From assembly GCA_000310025.1 (NCBI GenBank), contig FN649735.1, positions 1,327,283-1,391,282 of the forward strand: DNA of 64,000 bases, in the 5' to 3' direction. This DNA comes from Ectocarpus siliculosus. Taxonomy: Eukaryota; Sar; Phaeophyceae; Ectocarpales; Ectocarpaceae. A model generated the notes under the pieces. That model was not told where the DNA came from, made no database searches, and worked only from the letters and a program-made list of their open reading frames with translations. A program made the position numbers and the translations under genes. Numbering within the stretch: position 1 is the stretch's first letter; each line of letters starts with the position of its first letter. Shown piece by piece: positions 35,901 through 47,309 of this stretch.

Positions 35901-37545
35901 GTTCGCCGTGCGTGCCCGCTTTGCTCGTTTGGTCGGTGGGAACTTCTGGAACCCAAAGGTTGGGCTTACAGGCGTCTTGGCACACCAAATTATTGGCTGC
36001 ATCGACGACGCCCGGGCGAAGGTGAGCCGTGCCCAGGTTCTTGCGCGGGGGTGTTCTGGAAATAGTGGGTAGAGCGCGGCGACAATGGGCATCACCATGA
36101 ATTTGTCTGCGCGATGCTCGTGTTCTTGCGTGATCCGTGGCCAACCAAGGGCTACTGCAGAGGGCTTTGGGCTAGACGTGGTTGTCGCGCATCACGGTTT
36201 GTCCTCATTCTTGTCCCAGCCTCTTCTTCAACAGTGCTTTTCGAACGACAGAAGCACGAAGCTCCAAGAACAGAGGTACTCAGATTGATTCGATCCCAAT
36301 TTCGAACGGATGGGCAGAGATAGAGTTCTTGTTTGAGTGGATGAGAGAGCGAGCGAAGGAGAAAGAGAGAGTGAGAGTAAACAATTTGGGGCAGAGAATG
36401 TACCGGTAATCCAGCCGATGGGCGTTTTACATAGTGTGCCCACTGCCGGCTGCATCGCATGGATTTTGTTCATTATCTGGTCAGACCGTGCTCTGTAGCT
36501 GTGGTCATGGCTCACGCGACCCCCGTTTGTTGTGCGCTCTTCCTCAAGGAAGCTGGATCACTGCGGTATGGTACCGCATATCGAGAGAGCGCTGCCATAA
36601 CGCTGTCGTTTTGAGGTCTGTTCTTTGTGCGTTCTGCATGCACTCATCACGCTACGCATATCGCGCCCCCCGACGTTGGTATTCGTATCCTCATCTGCCC
36701 CCTTCGTGCAAACAATGCAGTCATCGTCTCAGTCGGCAAAGGTTTTCTATGACAAGACGAAGGCCGGGATCCTTAAGCAGATTGCGGGCTACTTCGTACT
36801 TGCCGGGGCGAACGCTTCCTCGGCAATCGCTTTCACCTACACGGCGACCGGGCGGGCGACTGCGATCATCCCCTTCAGCATTTATGTACGCGTGAGCCAC
36901 ACCCAAAAATTTGCGTAGGTTCATTATTTTTCACGTTCAACCATCGTTCACAGGGGAAAAAAGTGGATCGTATCACACGCCCCCAGCTTTCCTATTCGGG
37001 GCGAGCTTGTTTCCATGGGGGCGGGAGGTTCGGTCTTGGAATGCCGCCGACAGTACGAAAAGCACGTCCTACATACATGGACACATCGCCTGAGTGAAGC
37101 ACTTCGAACAAACAAGCCAGTGTCCTCTTCGACGTTAAATTCATTGTGCGTTGTAGTCTCAAACCTCCCCTGGAACCATCACCACCGTCGTCGTAAACGA
37201 CTCAACAAGGTGCTAACCGGAGTGCTAGCGTTCGGACCCTTCGCCGTCTTCACAAGGTTCGGCCCGTCAGCGACACGGCGGCCACCGCCGTCACCCTCGC
37301 CACAGTCGCCACTGGAGGAGGCGCGGCGGGAGGAGAAGGAGACGAGAACCGACGACCGCCCGCTTTTCCAAAGAGCGACCTCCGGAGTGTCGTCGCTGTT
37401 CAGTCGGGTGTTGAAGGTCGTGGAGAGCGGCGAGGCGGTTGTGGTGGTGACATGCGAGGATACAGGGACTCAAGGATCGAGAAACGAATACGACCCCGTG
37501 GGGGGGGGGACCTCCCAAACCAAAGGAATAGGGAAAGGTCCGTGA
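32943..37545 (+). pseudogene. EGF-like multi-TM protein gene, right copy, broken
   Basis: Exons: 32943-33234 has EGF-like cysteines (CVSGC, GECTT, TCLCDSGY, SSCVP), then the TM segment VLVTAYATIAVTSFFTSIFL. 33663-33820 follows. 35424-35606 includes ALSMGLLVSISVVGSFSF. An exon ending about 36025 includes GVLAHQIIGCIDDARAK. 36721-36885 and 37210-37545 join to give a TM segment across the border (IIPFSIY/VLTGVLAFGPF). The second exon is 158 nt against 157 in the left copy. The extra G at about 33697-33701 brings an in-frame TAG at 33703-33705. No start exon exists upstream, because the arm begins at the EGF acceptor. A 1.1-kb insertion splits the middle of the gene. Confidence 0.65.
33945..35020. 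mobile_element. 1.1-kb insertion in the right arm
   Basis: Homology to the left arm stops near 33945 and resumes near 35025. The inserted segment has repeated GATGGCCCATGGGCCGC and CATGAGCCG-like motifs on both strands (34140-34920). No ORF is recognised. It lies within coding or intron sequence of the right-copy gene. Confidence 0.45.
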
Positions 37546-40500
37546 TAAGGTCGCACTCAAAAGAGCGCTCGAGAAAGATGTAAACCTTTGTTTCTGTGCG
37601 TAGAACCAAGAATGTGTAGGCGGTAGGACAAATTCTAATATGATTGTGTAACCCCGAGTCGTAGCTCCTCAGTGGAAGCAAGACCGCAGCATGTGTGTAG
37701 ATAGATCATGAAGAAAATGACAGCTTGGTATGCCCATAGATTTGTTTCAACCCATCCTTGACTCCCTTCCACGACTTTCCAAACGTTTGTGTGGGCGTAA
37801 AAAAGATGAAAACGGCGGGTTTCTCTAGCGAAGGTCTCTGTTGCGAGCGTCACCTCCCGTTGGGAGCCACGCGAGAGCGAGGCGAGGATGAGGGGGGGAA
37901 GAAACTGGACAGAAAGGAGTTGTTTGTATTCCTTCGTCCAGCGTTATTCTGCTCCCCCCTCTCGTCCGCAAACATGTGAAGTGTTTACTTCGTAACGGTT
38001 TCATAATCCGCAGTATCACACCGCGGTAATTGTTTCGACGGCAGGCAGTACTGCGCTTTTTGGCGGTATTGGCTTTGCCGGAGGTGGTCAAACCTAGCTG
38101 TGACGGTAAATGTTTCGGCGGTAATGCCACAGGGCGGTAATTGCGTTGACAGTAGGTGGTAGGGTAGTGCTTTTCCCCCCCTGAAACGCTGTACGGCGGT
38201 ATTTTTTGGCGGCAGGCGGTATTAATATTGCATTTTCTGACGGTACGTATTTTTGTGATGGTAATTATTTTTCGCTGAGGTGGTAAAACCAAAACCGGCG
38301 GTAAGCCTGTGGCATACGGGTACCGCCCACCAGGGCGGTAATTTCACGGCGGTGATGAACGCCATGTGACCATTATCAAGCAACACAAACAAGGCCAGGT
38401 GCTAGGTCATGGCACCCGTACAAACGGCAAACGTCTTCTCCGACGGTTAACCGACGGTTAACCCTGTACACGTGCTTCGAAGCCTTTGCTTGGCGTTTTC
38501 ACCAGTCGGCGAATTTTCACACTGATGCGTCAAAACCCGAGGAAAAAGCAAACAAGAACGAAAAAAAAACGAGTATGTATCCCGCATGGACCCCAACCCC
38601 TGATTGCTCGTGCAGTCTATGAGACGAGGCGTGTGCCCGTTGAACCCATCGGTCTATTTTCACTTTCCCCGCCAGCGGTAATTTGGGGGCGGTGTTGTCA
38701 TTCGGCGGTAACTGCTTTTCTGGAGGTAGTCGGTATTGCTTTTCTTGGCGGTAACGACATCGAAGCGGCAGTTTTTCGGCGACAAGTAACGTCGTATGGC
38801 GATGATTTCTTGGCGGTAGGAGGCGTTTGCACTTTTCGGCGGCAACGAATTTGGCGGAGGCGATAAAGCCTAAACAAGGGGGCTAGACCGGCCGGTACCA
38901 CGCACGAGGGCGGTATTTTCAAGGGGGTCAAATCACCGAGAAAACCCTTGAATTTTCCTCGAAGAGACCGTTACGGTCTCTAGAGGGGTAAAGAACAACG
39001 TAAATGGTTGTCTGATCACTTTCAGTCGGAAGACCCGAACCACGCACATTTTGTTTTTGTCCCGAACCCCCGAGGCGCGAAAAATCACCCCATCGGCCCT
39101 CCTGCACTACTTAATTAACACACCCTCAGCAAGTTTCAGCTTGATTGGTGCTTCCTGCGATAACGTTTTTGGCTGTGTCGGTGATCGGCCGTAAAAGCCG
39201 CAAAATCCTTCTGTGTTGTAGACGTTGATTACTCTTCTCGGAACGTATGACATATCGTCTCCGATCCGTGCGCCCGCGGATGGATGTGTGTGACATCGAA
39301 CACTGTCGAACACAACAAAAAAAATGCAAGTACAGAAATATCCGTATCGCTCGAGGCGCGAGAATCGCTCTATCGGCCGTCCTGCACTACTTTGGACGCC
39401 CTCGTCAAATTCCAATTCCAACTCAAGAAACCGGGCAAGGCATTCTTATGGACTGAATCCGTCCGGAGTCAGCCCTATCCCGGTAGCTTTGCGGTCCTCC
39501 TGTACGGCGCTTGTTCTCCAAAGTTTCCACTAAAAACTTGATGCCGTGGCGATCAAACCTGAGAAGAACCCGGTTCGAGGACCAAACAAAGGAACAACAC
39601 GGCGCCAGAGCCCCCCTGCGGAAGGCTGGCGCTTCGTGCAAACGGTGACAACGTCCGCAACGTATGCCCCAGAAAATTTCGCCATCCTCCTTCCTCGCTT
39701 GCACCATAGTCTATTACTATTCGATACAAATAAATCCAGATTATACACTAAGTGGCAAATATTGAACCAAGCCAAGAGAACGAACCTCACAGCAACACGC
39801 GCGAGGCATGTGTGCATACAGAAGTACACTCCTGGCGTAGACTCTCCTCGCTGGTACATACGTAGATTTTTCCCATCCAAACAACTACAGGCGCACATTG
39901 CCCGTGCACATGCCGCCTCCGAAACGAATGGCGACCGATCCGATGGGGAATTCGCTCCGAAGAAACGAAGGACTCGCGGTGCCCCAACACACCCTCTACT
40001 TATGTTTAACCCTACGTATGATTTACAGTTGAACATGACCACAACAATACACTGACCGTGGTTGCTTGTGTGGGACGTCTCACACAGAGACCGAAGCATG
40101 AGAGAGATCTCGCGTCAACTCTTACCACCGTACTTTAGCACGGACGACTCACGTCACCTCTTACGGAACACAAGCGCAAAATACTTTGAATGCGCGTGCA
40201 ACCCATATATCTATCCAATCAAATTTGCTTGGTGCAACCTTTACGTACCACAAGTATCATCAGAGAAAGCTTAATATATCACACGGCACCCACGAAATAA
40301 AATAAAAAAAAACCGTGCGTATTCAGCCAGTAAGTAAAAAGAGAGACGCCCAACTTGTCTATCCGCCGTCGAACAGCTCACTCGATAGACTACCTCTGCT
40401 GCCAAAAATTAAACCCCTCCGTGTGTCGTCAATGACGATACAGACTTGTCACCGAACCAAAACTCCGAAAGAGGTATCAAGCGCCAGCTCTGGCACCCCC

Positions 40501-41264
40501 CGCCTTAGAGGCGGTTATAATCTACAACGAATACTGGCCGATATATTTCGGCACGCTTGCTTCCTTGGATGCACAGAAAACTAAATACTATGGCGCTTGG
40601 GAGAAGCTCATACCATCAACGACGACCGTCACGCTCCTCTGGGCTGTTCCCAGGAGGCAAAGCAACGGTTTTCATCACCCGTCTACGAAGTCAGGACCAA
40701 AGAAGTGGACAAGCACGTTTCTCATTGATGTGTGGGTGTGGTCTAGTCTCACTAGTCCGGTGCCAGGTTGAACCTTTCGGTGCAAGCTTTACGCATCAGC
40801 CGGGATCACACAAACAAAAAACTACTGAAAAAAGAACGCGATGGTGGTCATTTCCATGAGAATCGTGCATAAACACGCGTGCGTAAACCGCATCGACAAA
40901 CAAACAGGGGATAGAAACGACCCGTGCTCGAAAACAAACGGGAATAAAAAGCTATCGCTGCCCGCGCACACTGCCACAACAACATTTATTTCACACCCTT
41001 CTTGTCGGCGTCGTGTATTGCGATCCCGATTGGCAGAAAGGACACGACTTGTTTGCGACGGACAAAACGCGTCCGAAGAGTGAACCACTTGCAAGATCCA
41101 ACCATCCTGCTCTGGTTCGGCGATGTCCTCTATCTCCTTCTGCTAGAAGCTTCTTCCAGCAGCAGGTTCAGCAGCGTTCCCATGCCAGAGCGAACGAGCC
41201 AACCCAGACATAAAAAAAACAACAATCACAGAAAGAACGCTGGACCACCGCGGACCCTGCGGTG
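37546..41264. other. Repeat-rich interval without a supported gene
   Basis: Two degenerate blocks built from GGCGGTAAT-like units lie at about 38030-38360 and 38660-38930, and end in similar GGTACCRC...GGGCGGTA segments. A 45-bp direct repeat starts at about 39071 and 39353 (CGAGGCGCGA, then CCTGCACTACTT). A partial family A copy lies at 40728-40815. A 169-codon ORF at 39546-40055 has a basic C-terminus (PKKRRTRG) but no recognised domain. Confidence 0.5.
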
Positions 41265-43193
41265 TCAAACCGCCACGGTCACAGGAAAACCGGCACTAGC
41301 AACAGCTGGAGCGCTCCCCGATGCTCGTCCATCGCCACCATCACCCCGGACGCGGTCTTGACTCGACCCTCTTCTCGCCGCCGCCACCTCTTGCTTCTGC
41401 CTCTCGGCGAGGCGAAAGTAGCTGACGGCCAGGAAGGCCACGCCCGACACAACGACGCACGCCGCCCCCATCCCGAAGAACGCCTTCGCGAGGGTTGGCT
41501 TGCTGTTGTCGACGGTTTCGCGGCTCGACGCACCCGGCGAAGACGACGAGGACGAGGCGGCGGGATCGTCCTGCTCCCCTCCTAGCGAAGGGTCGCTGCT
41601 CTCCGTTGCGTTGTACGGTGGAGGTGATGGTGATGGCGGCGCGGTGTTGCTGTCAGACGCAAAAAACACCGCCTCCTCCTCCTCCTCCACCGTCTCCTCC
41701 GGCGGGGAGCAGCGGTCCTTTGCTAGGAGGGGAGCCATNNNNNNNNNNNNNNNNNNNNNNNNNNNNNNNNNNNNNNNNNNNNNNNNNNNNNNNNNNNNNN
41801 NNNNNNNNNNNNNNNNNNNNNNNNNNNNNNNNNNNNNNCTCCTCCTCCTCCTCCTCCTCCTCCTCCTCCCCTTCCTCCTGCTCCTCCTCCTGCTCCTCCT
41901 CCTCCTCCTCCTCCGAGTAGGGAGAGGGAGTAGCAGCCGGGGCGTCCGGATCCAAACACTCCGAAAAATCCCCGTCCTCAGAGCAGCAGTCTCCCCCGTC
42001 GTAGCTGTTGCAGGCGCAAGATCGTTGTGGCAACGGGTTCGTGTGCGTACAGCGGGGGGAACAAAAATGGACGCATGTGCACAGCGTCGGAGGCGCCCGT
42101 GGTCGACGACGGCGGTTTGTTGTCGTGGTCGCCTACCGTGGTGGTCGTTGTTGAGCTGCGAGGTCTTCGTCGTCGCGTGCTCGATATCGCCGATCCAACC
42201 AGCAAATGCACCATTACATTCTGCCCGTGTTTTGAGTCGTACACACTGCCTGCACTACTGTACCAGGGGGGGAAATATCACAAGACAGTCCGGGTACGAC
42301 CGCGCCTCAACAAAAAAGAACCTTGCTCGTGAGGCGTACCTGCACTCCGCGCTATTGTTCACGTCGTCGCATTCGCCGTCGCCGATCCACTGCTCGACGC
42401 AATCCGACAGGCGCGACGCGCTGCTTTCGTCGCTGGCGGAGGCGGCTCTGCCGGAAGAGGAGTAACGTTGTTGCGCGTCGTCGGCAACGTCGCTGCCGCC
42501 GTCCTCGTGTTCTTCACCAACGCAAGCCGCGGCGGGGTCGACGCAGTTGAAGTACGAAGGGGGAGAGGCGCTCGCCAAACCGTTGCCGGAAGCTGCGGTC
42601 GCCGTGCAGGAGCAGCAATCGCCGCCGTCATACCTGTATTTGAAGCGAGTAAAGACCTTCGATGATGCAGCTCCTACCCCACATTGCGTGATGTTGCAGG
42701 GTGTTGGACCGTTGGCGACCGAAACGGATGCGTTCATCATGGGATGGTGCTACTCCTGAGCCTCACAGATATGGCCCGTATCCTACATCTCTCTCTGCTG
42801 CTGCTGCTGCTCTGCTGCTACCAGTGGTGCTACTGCGTGTTTTCGACAACGTTCCACTCTACCGCACCATCGTACGTACCCACAATACGCGTTGTTGTTC
42901 ATGTCGTCGCATGCACCGTTTGCGACATAGGCCGTCTCGCCAGGGCACACGTATTCCTCTGAAGAAGCGCCGTTTACGGTGTTGCTGCCGGTGTTGCTGT
43001 TTCTTCTGCCGTCGGCGCTGGTTAGGTCACGAGGGCCCCTGACTGGCCCAGTTCGAACCCTTGGGGAGACGCTCTCCGCGAGAATCGCGGTAGGAGAAGC
43101 CGCCGAAGCAGTGGCGGTCGCGAGGAGGATCGCTCCTACCCATCTTGGGCGTCGTCGTCGACGTCGTCGTCGTCGTTGCAACTCCATCACCAT
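41265..43193 (-). CDS. Notch/LNR-repeat type I membrane protein
   Basis: Exon 1 begins at 43193 (an alternative ATG is at 43187) and ends at 42880. Exon 2 is 42633-42340 and exon 3 is 42004-41265. Both introns interrupt an LNR module just before its YDGGDCC core. The N-terminus MVMELQRRRRRRRRR followed by WVGAILLATATASAA fits a signal peptide. LNR 1 runs CPGETAYVANGACDDMNNNAYC + GYDGGDCC. LNR 2 runs CVEQWIGDGECDDVNNSAEC + SYDGGDCC. These are the Cys and Asp/Asn calcium-site residues of Lin-12/Notch repeats. A long acidic poly-Glu linker (containing a 100-N gap) leads to one TM helix (AACVVVSGVAFLAVSYF) and a short cytoplasmic tail ending in TAA/TGA-type stop at 41265. LNR modules usually bind calcium. 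The ligand and role are unknown, and nothing else of Notch is present. Confidence 0.85.
41739..41838. other. Assembly gap (100 N) in an acidic repeat
   Basis: The gap lies within a CTC/GAG trinucleotide array coding for poly-Glu. Frames on the two sides disagree if the gap is taken as 100 bases. An intact protein would need a true length of 2 modulo 3. Confidence 0.9.
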
Positions 43194-45689
43194 CTTCGAC
43201 GAAAAAGCCTGCTGTAGGCGGTGTGATAAATAAAAAGATTATTACTCAAGGGTTTGAGAGGACGTTTTGGAAAAAACTCTGCGGACGAGCGAGGTCGCAA
43301 GAACCCCTCTACAAGGATTTCCCTGCTCCCTGCCCAGACCCATTTAATTCTGGTCTCCGTCAAATTGTCATGATTTGCCTGTGACCGCAGAGTGGTATTG
43401 TTTTTCGTGCAACACAACGTGTTGGTCGGTCTGAGTAACCTCTTGTGCTCGTTTCTCTTTTTCTCCTTCGATGGAGAGAAGCTTGGATTTGTGTAAACTA
43501 ATTCCAAAGCACAACGCCCTTGGCTTTCGTCCAGCAAATTGCTCTACAACATTGAGGTGGGCCATGGAGACATGGATACTACGGTCAGCGGTTGGCGATC
43601 GACACGGTCAGACGTCAGGTATCGACTGACTCTAATTATCAACGCGGAGTCAACAGCTTGCGATTAGAAGGAATCAGCGAGAACACTCTCGGAAAATACT
43701 GGCGCATCAGTTTACGGTCAGTGTCGGAAGTAAGCACCTCCGCCGAAGAGCTGACCTACCGACCTACCTACCTCACATCGATCGGCCGTTGTATGATCTC
43801 GAAGAGGGGCGGAAATACTTACCTATGCCGTATCAAACATGAGGTGTCATTGTTCTCGTCAAGTGAGAATATCTTCGCACTACAATATTTTCACACGGTT
43901 TGCCACAGGCTTTTATGTAAGGCAAAGCAGGGCCCTTGAAGTTGGTTCACCGAATATCTATGAGAAGCGATTCATTGTTTCTCAGGTTGCGTACTGGCGT
44001 ATGGACAGATTCGGTGTGCATTTCTTCCGTAGCTCTACACTGTAGATGGATTCTGTTCGAAATATATTAGAAGCGTTACCTGTAGGTGCAAGAAGCAACA
44101 ATCAATTCATTCTTCTCAAATGCGTTGTTCTTCGACCACAAGCAGAGGCAAAAACGGCACAGGGCATCCAGCACGGAAATGTGCTGAAAGGATTCGTCAT
44201 GTGATGTGGAAAACATGTGCTGAAAGGATTCGTGATGTGGGAATGAGGTGAAAGGATTCGTGATGCCTCGCCGAGAGAAATCTGTACAATAAACGGTTCT
44301 TCTCCGCAAGAACTTCGGATCAACCAGTACATCAGCCATTTCCGGCGGGAACAGATAAGATGATGCGGTGTTGGTAAAAAAATCGACTCTCGCTTCCTCG
44401 TTGAATGTGGCTTGGCTACAGCAATGTTCACAGCTCCGCGGTTAAGACTGGGCGAGCACTTCGTTAGGCAAGCACAACCGACACTTCGATTCCGACCCGA
44501 CGCCCTGCCACAGCGACGACGCCTTTGATTCCGATCCGATCCGATAGTACTGCTGTACCCTGACAACGGCACCCGTGATGCTGTTATGCATACGTATTTC
44601 GAAGTATGCATACCATTGTATGGAAAACGGGGGCGACACATTGTATAAAAAATCTCCACAATGTATGACTGTTGATGTGGGGTCGCGGGGCGCACGGACT
44701 GGATGAGGGGTGTCTTCCACTGGCAACAGACTCACACGGCGTTGTACACGAGCTCTGATCAACGTGCCGAATATGCATGGGAGAGGTAGGTTCCATTGAT
44801 GCTGATGAAAACTGATGGTAGGCGATCCTGCCTGTAAGTACAATAATGGTAGACCCACCACAGAATAATATATTGCCACTTGTAGCGAACAGCTGGACGT
44901 ATGCATACAGCGCACGTCACGTGATATCTGGTTTCTGAGGGTGCCGTACACGGCAGGTATCGATCCATCCAGCATACTTGTAGCAAATACAGTCCCGCTG
45001 CTTGCCTGCGCGGTGTATGTCAGGCCAAACGAAATCCCCATTGTACTGCTACTCCTTCCTGTGACCAATTGAGACCGGCGTTCCACAGCTTGCTTTCTGT
45101 TTCGCAGGCGAACAGGGAGACTTCAAGTAGCCCTGCTGCCATGGGGTGGTCGCGGATTGGCTTTTCGCGAACACAAAACCACACGCCAACACATAAAAAA
45201 CCAAACAGCCCAGTTGCTCACCGGCTTGATCCGTTGTTGTCTCTCCGTGTTCCGCCGGTGGTGCTGTGCGGGCGTCATATCGCACCAGGTGCAGCAGTGG
45301 GGATCCTTCAGCGATAGGTTACAGCGGTGGTACATTGTACGTATGTATACTGCTGTTGACTACTACTACGTAGTTTCGTTGCCGTCACCAGCCGGCCGTC
45401 ACCAGCACCTGCCGAAGAAGGTCTGCACCCCTGGCCGGCAAGAAATAATGCGAGATGCAGACGTCATTTAAGCAAGTGATTCGTACGATCCGGTAATCTC
45501 CGATCAGGGATTGGTCGAAGCGGACGGTCCCGCGCGGTTCTTTTCTGGCGGATCGGCAGACCCTCTGGAAATTCCCTTTGTTTTTTCATCTGTTCACGTT
45601 CACCACAGATGAGTCAAGTAAAAGTCCCTGGTTTTTTTCTTCCCACTCACTCTTCTCTGTCATGTGTGAAGACAACAATAAATAACAAC

Positions 45690-45690
45690 G

Positions 45691-45742
<52 letters not shown>

Positions 45743-45743
45743 C
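45690..45743. repeat. (CAA)n microsatellite
   Basis: About 17 uninterrupted CAA units. On the minus strand the run would read poly-Cys or poly-Leu/Val; no gene context supports translation. Confidence 0.95.
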
Positions 45744-46879
45744 TGGTAATACTTACACACATCCCTTTCGGCTGCTCTGTGCTGTGTGTGCTAACATCTC
45801 GAGCGGGTACATTGTCTACTACTGCTGTATGGTAGTATCTTTCTGTGAGATCGTGTTTTTTCGCTTCAACACCGTACAACAACAGCAGTATGTACTTCCT
45901 TTCTCAAAATGCCTCGCTAAATAAAAATGCATGATGACTGATGACTACCAACCACTCTGTGTGTGTGTACCCCGGGCAAGCAGCATACATATATCTCGAT
46001 ATCTCCCCTGTGGTGATCATGTTGTGTATCTTACCATACGTTGTGCTGGGGGAGGTGTGCAGATTCTCTCCCCCGTGGGGGACAGAACTATCTTGAGCCA
46101 GCAGCCGGTCAGCTACCGTATTGGTACCGCTGTACAAAACTGCCACAAACTACGACGGTAGTGACACATCGACACGTTCCGCACTCCACTAATCACATGA
46201 TTGATTCATCCATCGTGTCGTGTTCTTCCGATTTAAACGAACATACGTACGTACGGTGCGTGCGACCTCCTCCGTGTCTATTTAGTCGCAGCTGTGAAAT
46301 GCTAACATCACAGCACAGAAGACCGTATCTACATCATCAGATAGGTGGGTTTTCATGCTGCTCCACTTTTTTGAATCAAACGAACTTGATTGAGCAGGTT
46401 TGTGAGCCCGGTAAATAACCCCAACACTCTTTGCTGCTGATGTACATACTGTACATAGACAACATGTCACATCATGGTATCAAGTGGCCTCAGATCCTAG
46501 ACACTACTGTAGGGTCTGCTCCCCCCCGTGAAATCGCCGGGCGTGGTGACATTTTTATGCTCAAGTAACGGTGGAAACCCCAAAATTTAGGCGTTTGGAA
46601 TTTCTCGTAAGAGGTCAGCTTCAAGTATAGGACGTCTACTTCATTTGTGTACTTTTTTCGTACAACTGCAGTGCATCTAACCATCCAGGGTCGCACAGAC
46701 AGGAGGGGGTAAAAAAAGGGCTTTCTTCTCTTGATTGTTATGTTCGTTGATGCCCTACCTTCCTCCTGCGGTGCGTGCTGAATTTTATTTTTCATCGCGA
46801 GAAGCGTCCACAGCCGTCCCTTCCCTCGTCAACGGTGATGAATAGAACGTCCAAGTTTGGGACTCACGAGAGCTTTTCA

Positions 46880-47012
46880 GTTTTTTTTATTTTTCTTAAT
46901 ATGACGCTTTCACCAGAAACTTGTAATTTTTCACTCCATAGGATTCGAACTCACGACTTTGCGACCAGCGGATTCATTCGAGGTTATACCACTACACAGA
47001 CCACCGGGGCGA
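46880..47012 (-). mobile_element. tRNA-derived SINE candidate
   Basis: Read on the minus strand, the segment starts GGTGGTCTGTGTAGTGGTAT, resembling a tRNA D-arm and A box. Then comes GAGTTCGAATCC, a perfect B-box match to GWTCRANNC, about 45 bases on. The tRNA cloverleaf is not intact because the T-stem pairs poorly. It ends in an A-rich tail containing ATTAAGAAAAATAAAAAAAA. The tail 25-mer is also found at about 27163-27188. This fits a Pol III-derived SINE rather than a working tRNA gene. Confidence 0.5.
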
Positions 47013-47198
47013 CCGGTTTGGGAGTCGTTAGAAGGTTGTGGCCGAGATCATCAGGCGAAAGATAAACTAAAGAAAAGCTCCATGGTGCGCGTGAGGACAC
47101 AGCACTTCCTCTCTCCTCCCGATTGCAACAAACAGTAGTAGTAGTAGCCTTCGCAGGTTTCTTGTATTTAGCACACATGTATGTAGGATAGGGCATAC

Positions 47199-47309
47199 GA
47201 TCGGGGAAGTTGGGTTGGGGTTAGGGTTTTAGGGAATGGGGTCTGTCTGCGTGTCCCCCCTCCCCGCTCTATTTCCTCATAAACTTCTTAACCGCGTGAA
47301 GGCGGTCCG
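47199..47309 (+). repeat. Family B dispersed repeat
   Basis: A third full copy: ATCGGGGAAGTTGGGTTGGG, TTAGGGAATGGGGTCTG, TCTATTTCCTCATAAACTTC, then CGCGTGAAGGCGGTCCGA. Confidence 0.65.

Larger units (their letters stand above)
27850..37540. repeat. Large imperfect inverted duplication
   Basis: The left arm (about 27850-32520) is an inverted copy of the right arm (about 32920-37540), with a 400-bp spacer centred near 32720. The matching is shown by equal-length homologous exons: 292 nt (32208-32499 and 32943-33234), 183 nt (30605-30787 and 35424-35606) and 165 nt (29575-29739 and 36721-36885). Flanking intron sequence also matches. Arm-specific insertions are at about 28325-29467 (left), and at about 33945-35020 and 36105-36390 (right). 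Confidence 0.9.

Noticed and set aside
44442-45086. 214-codon minus ORF
   Set aside because: Long for its composition but without recognised domain, signal peptide or splice partners. Kept only as a mention in the interval entry.
46925-47012. Functional tRNA gene
   Set aside because: The B box is perfect, but the T-stem and acceptor stem do not pair well, and a poly-A-like tail follows; a SINE fits better.
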